Origin: Nectonema munidae
Lineage: Eukaryota; Nematomorpha; Nectonematoida; Nectonematidae
Assembly (NCBI GenBank): GCA_030549495.1
Contig: JAUIRK010000821.1
Location: 18,672 to 82,671, forward strand
Length of the DNA stretch: 64,000 nucleotides
Direction of reading: 5' to 3'
Part shown: positions 31,801-46,800 of the stretch, piece after piece
Layout: the number at the start of each line of letters is the position of its first letter
Position numbering within the stretch: position 1 is the first letter of the stretch
The notes under the pieces: model-generated
Told to the model about the DNA's origin: nothing
The model's input: the letters and a program-made list of their open reading frames with translations, nothing else
Database searches by the model: none
Made by a program: the position numbers and the translations under genes

Positions 31801-34800
31801 CCTGTATCTCCAACCCGTATATTACGATGATTCTTCTCCAACCTGTATTCTACAATGATTCATCTCCAAACTATATACTACAATGATTCATCTCCAACCT
31901 GTATACTACGATGATTCATCTCCAACCTGTATTCTACAATGATTCATCTCCAAACTATATACTACAATGATTCATCTCCAACCTGTATACTACGATGATT
32001 CATCTCCAACCTGTATACTACGATGATTCATCTTCAACCTGTATACTACGATGGTTTCTATTCCATGTACAAATAACTAGGGAGACAATGTTCAACTTTC
32101 TGTTCACATTCTGCTAGATGTAGGATTTGATATACCTCATTCGAAGAGACGATGCTACATAAGTTATTACCTATATACATTATACCTGTGTATACCGCGA
32201 TATCTCCAACCTATCAGTTCATATTTTGCTAGATGTAAGATTTGATATACCTCATTCGGGGAGAGGATGTTAGATAAGTAATTACCTATATTTTTGCAAT
32301 TTTTTCACGATAAATATATTTTATCAAATAATCAAAATAAAATTCTGTAATCAAAGAATCTTCAACCGTACAGGTTATGAGAATATATCATTACATATTA
32401 GGGAAGAGTTTTCTAAGCTCTTTATACTGAAAAAATATTTCTTCAAATATATTACTGAGCTAGAAGGTTGATGCAATCAAAATTACAAGCAAGATAGTCC
32501 TGCAGTTTGAACGAAGAGTGCGAGAGTGGGTGTGTGAGTGTGATAGTCAGGGGTTCGATTCGAGAGAAAGGGTGGGGAGGGGGGGGGGGGGGGTGATTTC
32601 AATATTTTTCTCAATTATATATCTTTTTTATAGTATTTATTAGATGTCTTTTTTTATAGTATTTATTAGACTTGTTTATCTTCTGAGTGGACTTTCTATA
32701 TTACCGTGGAATGAATATTTAAAATATCCACATTTGTAAAAAAAATTAAAAAGTAAATTTTTCCCATTTTTTACAGAAGAGTTTCCTAAAACTTCATACA
32801 GAAATATTATTTCTTCAATGTGGTTTCATGCGCACATGTGTTAGATTCGAAAATTATAATTATTTTATAAAAATATAGAAATAAATTTAGGATTATAGTA
32901 AAAAAAAATAAATTCATGAGATTACTTATTGAGAAAAATTGATTTAAACACATATTTTGATCTATTTATCTTCTCTTTAGAAATTTATATGCAGTAAACA
33001 ATAATAAAAATAATATTTATCCAAAACATATTTTTTTCGAATCAAAGTGTAAATCAAACCCGCACTTAAATTTTGGATGATTAATTCAAAAGAAGTAAAA
33101 AACTAATGTTAATTTATAAAAAACCGAAAACTAAAATGATTTTATAAAAATCTAAAAATAAATAGTGGACTACGAATATCCAACAAAACTTGTACATTCG
33201 ATCTACATTTTTCACTTCAAAAATAATTTTAAATTTATTAGAAAAACATTATACTGACCAATAAAAAAAACGAAGGTTAATTTATAAAAAAATGGAAAAA
33301 CTAATACTATTTTATAAAAATCTACAAATAAATTTAGATTCTGAGAGTAGAGTCGCTTTATAATTGTGCTGGAAATTGTCACATAATATAGGTTAAAATT
33401 TGTCCAAATGAAAGGAGCTTTAGTTTAAAATGAATCCCTTATCTGCTAATTATGATTTCCATGGGTATGAAGCCCATGGAAAATAAAAACAGTAAAATGG
33501 TATTTCTTAGGTACTTATGATATAAGTAATGTATTCTGAAAGCCCATAAAAAATGCTTTAATTTGGTATATCGCATGATGCATTTTGTTAAGAAATGTGA
33601 AAGTTATAAGCGTTTTAATATTTGACTAAGATTTAAGCTAGGAACACTACAAATAAACTAAGCGTACACTAGCCCGATAAAATAAACCACACACGCGTGC
33701 TAAAGATGTGGTGAAGCGTATGCGAGATAAGAATTCACTGCGCTCACAAACGCGTAATGCAACATGTGATCATCTTTCTTCGCATAGTTATGCGCTAAAA
33801 TCAATAATAAGCGTGTTAGAATCAATAATGTGATTTATTCTTCGCACACTGTCGGTATAAATATAACGAATGCCCTTCGTTAAAAATTAGAAAGGTTGTA
33901 TCTAAACTAAATAAAAGTAGACTACGATTATCCAACAAACCTCGTACATTCAATCGACATTTTTCACTTGAAAAATAATTTAAAATTTATTAGAAAAACA
34001 TTATACTGACCTATACTACTGACCCATAAAAAGTAGAAAATAAATATTAATTTTCGACAGTTTTATTTAACTATGACATTTTAAAATGTTAAAAACCACA
34101 TTCTACCTTTGTGAATATAAAATATTGAAAAAATAATATATAAACTCATTACGTTAATTATTGGTATTTTTTGAAACTAGATAAAAGTTGACTGACCTCA
34201 CATAAAAGCAGATTTTGGAAAAATGAATATATATTTATTTGTATAACCTAGCCTAAGTTAACCACAAAGAGTATACCATACCATTTTCATTCAATTTTTT
34301 TTAATCTTCACATTATGCTTCACTCAAAAGGTGGTCCGTAATTTTTTCAAAAATTTAGAAATAAAGTCCATTTATTAAAATTTTTTAAATCTTTTGTAAA
34401 AATAAATTATTCTAGAGTATGTAGCAAACGATAAGCTTTCTAATGATATATATATCATGAAAAAGAAATTTTGAAAAACAGTTTAATTCTTTCTGCAAAT
34501 CAAACAAGTAAAAATTTTCAAAAGTAGTATTAGTATTGGTATTATTATTATTATTAATATTATTATATAATAGATTATATATTACATAAACATTTCAACC
34601 AATCATATAGTTTTTATGAAATAAAACTGTAATTTCAAAGTTAAGTTTTTTGAACTTTTAGGTAGAATTTTTGAAATGTGGCTTTCAATATGTATGTAAA
34701 ATATTTTTTGAAATTTTTTTTTTTTAGCATTTTACGATTTACACATTTAAATATATAATAAGGCTGGCAAGTTGTCTCCCCTGAGGTCTTGCCAGACCTC

Positions 34801-37800
34801 TGATTTAGCAAAGCTATACTTTGCAAATTATTTGTTGTCTCTCGAAGTAAGGACATGAAAATTGTTTTCAAAGTTTGTATGTTGGTTAAAAACAAAGTAT
34901 AACAAGAATTAACGTTGCTTAAGACTATCATCCTTATTTTGATATAGCAAATGATATTGGAAGGAAAAAATTATACATAGCAAGAAATATGCAGAATGAG
35001 CGATTCATTAAAAGCAAGACGACACAAATAGCGAGATTGTGAATGCGCAAGCAGGCTGTTTAAACATGTTTATTATAACGAGTAGGGTGAATCATAGTGA
35101 ACTTAACGCATGTACTTATTCAATTGGAGTGTATGAATTTTGAATTTATAAGCTCTCTACTTACATTGGCATTAAATTGGGAGCTTCCTTAGCCAAGGTA
35201 GCAATTCCTGAATTGATATTTGAAATAGCTTGCATAACAGCGGGCTTTGAAAGAGCGGATTGAATATCCTTGTTTTCCATCTTAATCAAGATAAAATAGT
35301 TTTACAAAGTGCACAATAATAAATGACAATACCTGTTTTAAGAAGAAAGGAAGGTGTCTTTTTAGTTGATCTTGGAATTGGGGGTTTTCAGCTAATGAAG
35401 GAATGGAAGAAATTATCTAAAAGAAACGCTACAAAATATGAAGGCAAATATAGCGTGTATCTAAGATGCAACCTGTTGCGAAAGTTCGGGATTAGATACC
35501 ATCTGACTAACAACTGACTGCATATACGGAGCATTTAGCATGTTTTGCATCATAGTAGGATTGTTAGCCATTTGCTGAACCAAACTTTGAACACCAGGAG
35601 TATTGAGCATGGCTTAATGTGGATAAAAAGCAAACTTAATTTATCGAATAGAAGCAAGCTAGGTTCAAACGAATCATACAAGGGTTAAAAAATTGAAGAA
35701 AATCAAATGTTTAGTTAGTCAATCGAAAAATTGATTGAAGGGCAAGGCAAAAATAGACATAGATACTTAGCGCATATTAGCTTGATTAATGAAAAAAATT
35801 TCTCGTGATTCCTTATACTAGTTTCAGACGCAGTTATGTCCACTCTTCCCAGCAATTAGGTCTTTAGATTTACAATATTGTTCATTTATATTCTCAAATA
35901 GTTAGGGATGAGAGTGAAATTTTTGAAGTCTGTCTAAAAGTAACGCCATATCAAAGAAACAATTGCGAAGTTTGAGAGAAAAGAGGGACAATTATATTAG
36001 GAAAAAAGAGGCGTAATATTTCTGACATTAAAATTGCATTCTCAGCTTCATTTCATATATTATGCAATCTTACGCATACAAATAATAAATAGACAATCCA
36101 TAATGTCACGCCCATTATTTTCACATTTATTTAATGAAATTGAACACAACACAGCCGTTTCTATTTCGTCAAGAACAACCTCTTATACGTTGGGGCAGTT
36201 GTATGATAAATTCAGCTGATGAAACTTGTGTAGCTTTTTACGAAGCATTGGGGAATTAAAAACGTTCATATGTAAATTATAAATCTGTTTTCTTTTAAGT
36301 GTAGCAAAAAGGCAAAAGGAAGCAGGGTATACTTTTTATAATGTTTTTCAAATAATTTTGAAAAATGAAAATTATAAAAAAAAATAGCCCCCACACTTAA
36401 TAAATTTTTAGGCCTTTTTTTAAACGTGACAAAAAAATTCAAGAATAAAACTTATTCTATAGAAGTAATTAATTATTATCAATGTTATTAAGACAAATTT
36501 ATTCAACTAATTCTGAAAAATGTATTGAATTTTCCAAATGTAGGGTGGTCTCAAGTAAATAATGAAGCTAGGCATCAGAATTGAACAGTACGTTGGCATG
36601 ATGTAGTCACATTCTAAAGCTAAATAATGATAAAAAAAAGTTAAAGAAACCTGCAGCTGTTGACATTCCTGAAGCACTACTTGTACTGGTAGAAGTAGTT
36701 GTAGTATTTGTTGTTGGAGCCCAAGGATTTGGAATTGGCTGATTAGAACTTATTGTTTGATCTTAAAAATAAAAGCATTTAAATGGTTTTAAAAGTGGAA
36801 GTAAAAAACCTACTGGAGTTCGTGGTTGAAGTGTACGGATTGGATGTTAACTGATCAGTAGCACTCAACAAAGGCTCCTGAATATCTGTGTACATGCGTT
36901 GAAGGGCGTTATAACCACCAGGAATGCTCTAAAATACATTTTATGAACTCAATTCTATTTAAAAACAAAGCAAAAAACCAAAATTAAGAAACAATTTTAA
37001 AAGAATAAAATATTATGACAGAGTAGAAGCAAAAAAGTGGCTAAGCTTTCACACAAATTCTTAGCAAACAATATAAAAGGATACCTTATCATCCCTGTTA
37101 ACTTGAAGAAAAAAATGTGATAAGATGACAACAACTACATTTCTAATAATTTAGTGTTAGGGAAGTCGACAAGTAGAAAGTTTAAAAAGATTTTGTTATA
37201 ACTAATGCCATTGTGTAAAGTTTATCAAAAATTGAAACAACAACTTTATTCGAATTTCAAGTTCATTTTCGGAGTTGCAAGAGCGTAGTAAAATTCAAGG
37301 AAAACATCGTTTGATACTTTTCTTATTTTTGACACAAGAACAAGATCAATTTTTTTTTACATTAACTGAATTGTTCAATCACCTCCATTTTGAACATTAT
37401 TTTGGAGCAAAATGATCACTTTTGAACTTATCATAAAATTTAGATATAAATTAAATTTAATGATCGAAATAAAAAAAATAATACTTTGCCCCATTTTTCA
37501 CTTCTTGGAGACGAATTGTGTAAAGAGTACATTTTGACAATAATTTTTCACAAATACAAAATATATACGAAAAGATATTTAAGAAGGTTCAAAAATACTT
37601 CAGTTCATAAAAAAAAGTCTTCAATTAAAAACTACAAATCATAAATACCATAATAGTAAGTTTATATAAATAACAAATGGAAATTGTAAAAATTGTTAAA
37701 AAAATGTCTAATTCTTACTTCTAACTATTTGATTTAGATGGGGTGATTCATCCTTAAATTTTTTTTACTTATTTTATATTTTAAGTTTTTTTAATAAACA

Positions 37801-40800
37801 ATGTTTAGATTAAAATTAGTTAACGTATAGCTAAAAATTAGGTTTATATGCGTCAACTCAAAAAATAATAAATTGAATATATTTATCAGCGAAAACAGAT
37901 ATGTTCTTCATTGAAATTGAGAAATGGGAGAAGCAAGTGTTTATTTGTTTGTTTGTTTTATTTTAGGCAACCACACAAATAGATAGACAGATGCATAATA
38001 AGGAAAATAATAAAAATGTGTATTGGTTGCTTTTAAATTTTAACAGCCCATCTTTGGGATAATTTTCTAATATATAAATTCGTGTAATATTAAGAAATCA
38101 GCACTCATTCAATCAAAAGAAGTAATATACATTATTTTTTCAAGTCTATTTCACAGATGTTTATACTCTAAAAAATCATAATAAAAGACAATTATGCGAA
38201 ACATTTTATATGATATAAACTGATTGTAGAGAATGTCTTTATGCAAAAACGATTGTTCTTTGACAGAGTTGATAGTAGGTAGCCTATTTTTGTGACTGTG
38301 AAAGAAGGGGATGTCCAAACAAAATATTAAAGTAAATGTAACAGATAAAAAACTCCAATATCTTAATTTTTTTTAAACACCCAATTTTCAAGTTGAAAAA
38401 CGACCCACTCTTAGAAAAATATCAATGATCTAATTGGACAGAGAACTGAAGGTAAAACAACGTTGTAGTGAGAAATTTTTGTTTTTAGAAATGAGAACCC
38501 TGCCACATGTGTTCAGCGGTTAGCTAATCAAATGTTCTAAATCATGACTAAATCAATTTCATCAACAATCGATTTTCTACATTCTATTGTAGATTAAACT
38601 GTGCATTGAGATTTCCGTACGGCAATCGTCTTAGAGTCCTCTTATTGAAAAGACCTTCATGGACGAACATCACTCAAGATGTTTCTCAACTAATCTTCAA
38701 ATACTAAACGAAGGCATTTTTCTCGTGAAATCATTCCGGGCACTCTTTTTTTACTTACAGAAGGTTAGTATCTTCGTTTACAGAAAGTCACTCTCCTAAC
38801 ACAAAAGAGATCTAGAAGGTTACCTTTGTACAATGCCTACACAAATCAAACAAAAGAATTTCAGAAGTCTAAATTCCATTTAGATTTCGTATTAAGTTAC
38901 TGAATTCCTGGTTAGTTTCTAATATTTAATTAAGATTTTTCCAAATTTGAATGTCGCCATCACGATCATTTGCAATTGTAAATCTTGATCATTTATTTTC
39001 CATCTCTCTTCGAAACTTTATATATTGGCTTTTATATTTTAGTATACTCTTGATCTTTTTTAAAATGTAGCTAATACATTCTTTCTTATATTAAATATTT
39101 TTTTCTTTCAAGAGTACGAGATGCTGACATCGAAAGAAATTGTCCAAAGAAAATTTAAAAATAAATCAGCACAAAAGGGTAAGTTCATAAATAATAATTT
39201 GTTATTTGTACTATAAACCGTTGTATTAAAAAAAACGATATTATAATTAAAATTGGAATAATCTTTGGAGACACTTTCATTATGAAACAAAATGTGATTG
39301 ATATTAATAAAATTATAGATACTAGCTATGCGCGGCAATTTATGTTGTTTATATCTATATTATATATTTCGCCTTAACGAATAAGCTAACATAAAACACG
39401 TCTTATGCGTTTTATAGTGTATAAAATTAAAAAATTAAGAGATAACTTCATATAAACGAAATTGCTTGTAAGTGTAACTAAAGTAATATTTCGATTATAA
39501 GCAGTGATAAAAGAAATTTAAACATGCATTCTCCAAATATCCTAAGAGTAGGGGATTGATGGTGAAAAAAGATAAAACAAACTTCAATGTTTCTCAAAGC
39601 TGTATCTCTACTTCTCATTAGTTCTTGAAGCATTGCTGGATTCCTAGCCATTTCAGCGGCCTAAAAGAAAAATCAAAGCATTATACTCAATTATAAAAGT
39701 AAAATTGAGCACGCTAAACTATATCGATAAATTTCACACACCAGTCCAGAATAAAAGTTAACCTTCAACTAAATTACTATTTATAGATGGCTCTTCTGGA
39801 TTACAAAAAAGTTTACAATCTCTCTTCTACTACCTACAAACGTGGACCCTGGAAAAAGAAGTAATCGAATCGAGAATAGAAAATTAGTATACTTGTCTCA
39901 TGAGAGCTGGGTTATTGAGCATATGTGTAAGTTCGGGATTTCGCTTAAAAATACGTTATGAGCTTGGAATTAAAAAAATAATAACAATACCTACCTCCAT
40001 CAAATCATTCATTTGAGGATTTGCTCTAAGTAAATCTTGGAGCAGCGTTGTATTATTCATTAAATTTTGAACCATTGGATTATCCAAAATTTGGCGAATG
40101 GACGAAGGATTATTTAAGAGCTAAACACATTCTATCGTTTTAGTTTGTATTTTAAAAAATGAATAAAAAAAATTGCGCGTGCTAAATAAAAGAAACTCTT
40201 AAAGGTTCCTCTTACTGCGTGCCTAAAGAAAAAAGCAAAGATCCAACTAAAAAAGATTTGTGACTTATAAATTGGAAGTTGGATAGTAGGTATATTAAGA
40301 ACATTTGTATAAATTATTTTAATAGTACTTGATTTTGCATCTGTTGTTGAATTTCCATAAAATTAGCTAAAATAACTCATTAAAAATCGAAGAAAGAGAA
40401 AAATAATTCGAATTAATACCAGAACCCATTCCTAAGTTGGCCAATCCTTGCAATCCCCCAAAGGCATTTAAACCAAAAGGAGAGGACGAAATGTTGGGTG
40501 GAGGTTGTGGATTTGCCTAAAAAATAAATAATTCACCTTTCATTTCATGTGGATACAAGAAGCGCTACCTGAGGTAGAGGAGGAGCAGCGGGCACTTCAT
40601 TTATCTACAAAAAGAAAATCAGTTCAAAAGTTTGCGCCTTCAACTAATTGCAAAAAATCATTGAGAACTTTGCCTAAATTTGATATTCGTGATACCCCGA
40701 AATTGATTTTGATAATTAAAAAAATTAGATATAAATCCATTGAAAGACTTCGCCTTCTTAACGAGAAAAGGAATGTCGGAAATCGCCTGATAAACCAAAC

Positions 40801-43800
40801 AAGTCTTTTAAATAATTAAAATAAGGATATCGAATTGAGAGAATTTAGTTTTTTATGGGAAGAGAAGGTAGCCATGTTTTAAGAACGCATTTACGACCGA
40901 ACAAAGCAGACATTTTCAAAATTCATATTAATCACAATAAAAAAACCAATGTCTGCATTGTTTAAGTAAACAATGGGCGTAAATGGATCAATCCATTTTA
41001 CACCAATCTTCCCAAAGGGAACGCAGAGGAAGCCCTAAATAAAATTATATAGGAATTACTAAAGTAGTCAGTTTTGTTCGGTCGTAAAAAGATTAACGTG
41101 TTATCCGTAATGTTAATAATATTAAAAATAGCAGTAATCAACATCAATCTGTTTCAATGGTTGCCACTTTTTTCCAAAAATAGAATTCCTTGACTTTCCC
41201 TGACCATTTTGGGAAAATTTCTCTCATCTTAAAAATACTATTAACTAATGTGAAAAACGTGAAAATAAAGACACGCAAAGACACCACCAGGGCCCTCCCT
41301 ATACCAATCTATTAACAAAATAAGCAATATGGTCCCTGCTATTCTTTCTTTGTATGCAAGTTTTTTTAATTTGATTCAAACAATTCAGCAAGATCATTAA
41401 CCCTCGCTTGCGCTTAAATTACCTGCCTCTATGCTTTTTGTCCATTTTTTCTTATCTTTCGTTCAATTTTTTAATATAGTTTAGTTTTATGTTGTTTTTC
41501 TGTTGTTTAACAAAATAAAAACTAATATTAAAAATCTTGGAGTTTTTAATTTTAATTTACCCTCTATATTATTATGAAATAGTATAAAAACTAATAATTT
41601 TGGTTAGTTTTTCAAAAGCCTATAGTACTTAGCATAATATTATTAATTTTTATATATAGCAACGATCAAAGTTTTTCGGTTGAGAAAATATTCTTTTTCC
41701 AAATTAATTTGAAGTATTTTCTTTTTTACCGGCTTTGTTTTTTTTGGTGTTATATCATACAAAATTTATATTACAACTTTTGCTGTAAATGTATCAAAAT
41801 TGGTATAAAGCTAAATATTCTTTCTTGTTCCTCTAAATCTTCTTTGTGCGCGCCAAGGCGGTGTGAGGTTCGAACATTGTGTAATTTGCGTCTAGTTCTT
41901 TATATTTGAAGCCACATTCGTGTCTAAATAAACTTGGCAGTCTGTAGTTTGTTTTGGGTTGTTTGTTTATTGTTAAAAGTTGAAGCTATGAACAACATCA
42001 ATACCGTTGTGTGACGTTTCTCTTCAATTTGTCAAGTATAAGCTAAAGGTCTAACGATTTTAAATTTTTATATGTATGTTTTCTTCTTCCTTCTGTCTCA
42101 ACTTTCAAACCTGTCCATTTTGTCCTTTGTTTCACGCTTAAACCGTGTTTCTTTTTCTTGAGCCGTGGTTTTCTCACTTGGAATAATTGTTTTCTTCTTT
42201 CCTTTATGTGTCTTCATCTTCTTCTTTGTCTACTGCCCTTCTCCTCCTTCAATAGCTAGCACCGACCTTCTATATCTCCTTACACAAGTGAAGGGTACTG
42301 ATGAACTTAGTTGCTCCCGATGCAACAGAGTTACTAGAGCCCGAAACATCAAGGAACGGGAGACCTGAAAGCTTAAATATTCGAAATATTGTTCTGGACC
42401 CCTGGTCCTAAAGGTTGGCTAAAAATATGAAAGCTTTTATCGTCTTCAAACTCTTTTTTAATTTTGAATTAATTTCCTACTTTTGCGAAACGTTGCACAA
42501 GTGGAAGCCAACTATAAGAAGTTTTTAATTGTTTAGTAGGTTTTAATTATTTCCCAAATTTTAGCCCCGTGTCCTAAATATGCACAACTACTTCACACAA
42601 AGTGTTCAAATTACATCATCTATTATCCTATTTCGGAGCGTTGATATATATTGGGCAAAATGGGGATCAAAAATAAAAGTTTCAGAATTATTCTCTAAAT
42701 CGGTTCTCCTTTTTGAACTTCTATTGGACGAGTTGTTATCCTTGTCCATGTTTTTTACGTTTGATGACAAGGAAACTGTGCTTCTGATAAATTGAGTCCT
42801 ATCCGAAAGTTCATGATCTTTTTTCAGATTTTTCTGTTATTGGACCCACCTCCACGTGACGTTGATGAGCATTAGTAACATTCAGAGGTAATTGTTCTCT
42901 GAAAATATGTCCCAAAAGCCAGGTCCTATGGGATCAAGTTTCATCACCTGAATGTGCAAAGTTTTTCTACTTTTGAAGCCTGAAAATATGTTAGCGGTTT
43001 GGAGGACAGGCTTATTTCTCAAGTTTCAAAATCTGCCAAAGTTGATTCAAGAAAGCAATATTCCTACTGGGCGGCGTCTATACCGATAGTTCTTCACAAG
43101 TCATCAACTTGCTGTATGGTGTACTCAAAAAGCTGCTTTGTGGGGCACAGTTACATCAAATAGACGATTCGTTCCAACACTATTCAGACCAAAGCCTTGA
43201 AACTTGAAGTCAAAAGAATGTGAGAGTCTTTCAATTTATTCAGACTACGTTTCTTTATCAGCGTATATACCCAAAAGCAGCTACTCGTAACTTCAAGGCT
43301 GTATATATTCTATCTTCACAACATAAAAATGTAAGAATCAGAATGTTGCCTCTAAACCTGAAAGTTTGTTGGCTTAAAAATCTAAATGTTGTGTAGACGT
43401 TGCTAACAAAATGATAAGAACTTATAGGTCTTATAAACCTAATCGTAAGTGAACACATGTGGTTTTCTAATTATCTGGATATTTCAGTCATGAATACCTG
43501 GATAATTGCAAGGTTCAACACTCCTAATGAATTTCCATTTAAAACAGAGTGGTAGAAAGTATTTTATCAAAAGACTTGCTTTTTATCTATGTGAAGAAGC
43601 AATGAAAGTGGAGCCCCACAGTCTGAATTACGTGGAGACAAAGTACTTACTTGCACATTATGGGTATGATCAAGCAACTGAAAATAGCCTTCATATAAAA
43701 GAGCATTTGCTCAAAATGTATTTCGAAGAGAAGGTACAGCTAGAAGGTGTGAGAAATGTGGAGTCACTGTGTGTAAAAATCATTCAAAAACGTTATGCTC

Positions 43801-46800
43801 AAATTGTTGCTAGTTTTATTTTAACGCCATCTTCAAAAAAGTACAGTTTTATTCTTTTTATTCAAAATAAATTTTTTTGCCTTATCTTAAGAAAAATCAA
43901 ATTTTACCATTATTTTCCTTGTTTTTTTTACTATATTTACATATAAATTTGGTAAAAGTTTTGTTTGTTAAATTTTTTGGCTATTGTTAAATAACTGACC
44001 GATGCGTCGAAAAAGCATTGAGTCCGTCAAGCGAGGGTTAATAGCTAAACATAATATCAAATACCAAACATATATGTACAAGGCATAATAAAATGATAAT
44101 GAAAATTTTAATCCTACATATAAAGTCAATCTTTCAACTTGCGCATTGCCGTGAGATAAAATAAGGCAAAGTTTAATGATATTCCACAACTCAGTATAGA
44201 AGACATTCATTGCCTTTGAACTTGTCCAATCTAATGGCCTCACTAGCATTACCACTACTGCTCTTTTAGGACAGCGTGTGCTTGATCACATATAGTTCGA
44301 TATTGGGATTTAGCTTTTTCAGGTTGCATGCAAGTTATTCTATTATTAGCATCATAGAAATTTTCAAGAACAATAATTTTTAGATCCAAAGATGTTAAGC
44401 CGCTAACAAATTTACATTTCAAGGGGCTCCTTTCAATAATTTTCTTTGTTGTGGCAATAAGAAATTTCTTGCATTCATTATTGAATTGTAATATCTGATT
44501 CATTTGTTTAATTTCATTGAGGAATTTTTTGCAGCAAATCCAATGACCAATTTGTGAATTTCAATAGCATTTTATGACAATACTAGATCGAGCTTTGTAA
44601 TACTCTGTGCGGTTAAAGGTCTAGGAAGCTTTTGGGGATTAATAAATTATGATAAGAGTGGCTATAGTAGATCTAGCAAGCAAGAGTGTAGGAAGGGTAT
44701 CAAAGGCTGATAAAATTGAAAAAGTTTTAACAGTGGAAATCAAATTGAAAAATGCCAGTTTAGCTTTCAAAAATTTATTTTCAAACAATTCTCAAACATT
44801 ATTAGCAGGTTAGTGCTTGGAAGTTTTTTAGAAGCAACAAATACTTTCATATCATCATAAATTTGGAGAGCTCTCTCTATGCAGGCAACATTTTCTACCC
44901 AGCGAACTGAACAATGCTTCATGGGAAATTTAATCAAATTCTATTTTGATGCATATATTTCCTGTTTAAGGCACCATGTACCACGTGAAGCCCACAAACT
45001 GCAATATTAATCAGATGCTTATTTGGCCATCTTCACTTCTTTCCTGTGTAGTCCTTTAAAAATTTAAGATTGAAAATTTCTTTCCATAGGTTAGGTAGAT
45101 CATTAAACTTTTCTAATATATGAAAAGCTGATGCATGACCTAAAAAGGAACTGTCAAAGTATTGACAGCACACCAAATCCTTCTCATGATGATAAAAAGA
45201 ATATATGAGAAATATAAAGGCATCCATCTGGTTCTGTTGCGAGAATTTATTTGATGTTTCATCGAAATAAATAACAAAATCGCCACTTTATATCTTCATT
45301 CTTAAAATATGGACGTAATCCATAGTTTCAATGATGAAGCTATTTTTGAGTCGGGAAACATTAATTTAAATGTTTCCCCGACAAATGTGCATGAGTTTAA
45401 AGAGAAATCGCATTGATGACAAATAAATACGAAAGAATTTCTGATCTAGTTAAGTCTTCATTGCTAATACTCAGAGCATTTATGCTGGTGTTTGCAACTG
45501 GTAGTTTTATTGGAGTTGGGGATAAAGTTTGTGTAACTGATAGTTTTGGCAAATGATAAAATGGATGCTTGAATCCCTTTTGATTCAATCAAACTAATAT
45601 GAGTTTTGATCTTCATGTGAGAAAGTAGTGCTCTTCGACCCATGTTGCCCAAGGCAATATTTTTTTGGAAACAAAGCAACGTGCTTTCTTTTTATTTCCA
45701 GGGTTCCTTGTTAGCTAAGCTGAGGCTAAGGGTTGGGATCTAGCCATAACTCATTAAAAAATGTTTCAGCTCCAGGCATGATATCTCTTCATTTAAAGGG
45801 ATTATATCATTAATATGAAAATAAAAATAAGGTGATCGAAAGTCACAGTCCAGTTTTAATCTTCGTACAGTTTATATAATATAAGAAAGCTAATTAAATT
45901 AAAAGCAATTTTATTAAAATAAAAGGCAAATATTAATATTATGCCAAAGCATAATATGACATCATTAAGTTTTAAGCATATTTAGGCAAGGCATCTCTTT
46001 ATTTATTTTATATAAAGGCAAAATTACCTAAATATATTGATGTGAAAACATTTAAAATCGCATATTAAAAACCAACACCATAAACACAAATAATTTGATT
46101 AATGTTGCCTTTAGCTAAAGCAAATGTAACAACATATGTCTTTCAGCACAATAAGGCAAAATATACGGTAGACATCGGGAATAAAAGCATCATATTTGAA
46201 AGCAAGGTTAACATAGCAAATTCCCTGACTTTCCTTGACTTTTCAAAAAAGGGGCAACCATGCTTTCGTCTGTTGTGCCAGAAATTTAAACTAAAAAATC
46301 TCAAGTGATACTGGAGTAGTATATTAATTTTTACAGTGAGATCCAAACAGGGTTAGCATAATTAAAAAGTCAAAATAAAAATGATAGAACTGATATGAGA
46401 GGGCAAAGCAACAAAATAATTTTATTATATAAGTATTGTCACAAACAATTAGAATTATTTAACGGATAAATAATTTTTCTTGTTTTAGTTTTGAATATTT
46501 TTCTAGTCCAAATACAGTTCATCATATCAATATTAATCATTCTAAATAAAATGTCCTCAACTTTTCTTTATATCTTAATCATTCTATATATATATATAGA
46601 AAAATTTAGGCTTAGAAAATATGAGATTTGAAACTGAATGATCGGCCATTTAATTATGCTATACAAACAAAAAAAAGAAATAGTAGGATATATAACGTTT
46701 TGATATATCAGAGATCTGGAAAGACCTCATGGGAGAAAAGTAGCCAAGGCAATTTAGCCAAGGCAAAAGTAGGGGGCAATTTAGCTAAAACTTGACAAAG

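Larger units (their letters stand above)
29418..31804 (+). mobile_element. pogo/Tigger transposon in ubiquilin intron 14
   Basis: Ends are CAGGTAGTCGTCGACTTACG on the left and, inverted, CAGGTAATCGTCGACTTACG on the right, flanked by TA on both sides (29,416-29,417 and 31,805-31,806) as in Tc1/mariner elements. It encodes a Tigger/jerky-type transposase on the + strand. The element is 2,387 bp and structurally complete at its ends but has coding lesions (premature stop, internal deletion, 5' shift). It is antisense to the host gene. Confidence 0.92.

Noticed and set aside
36034-36219. 61-codon + strand frame within ubiquilin intron 11
   Set aside because: Short, no similarity, and in an intron of the opposite-strand gene.
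40547-40819. 90-codon + strand frame
   Set aside because: It overlaps ubiquilin exon 4 on the opposite strand and has no family similarity; an antisense shadow.
43506-43946. 146-codon open frame as a host gene
   Set aside because: No recognisable family; it lies inside a ubiquilin intron, next to decayed transposon text, and its last third is low-complexity. It may be part of an unknown inserted element.
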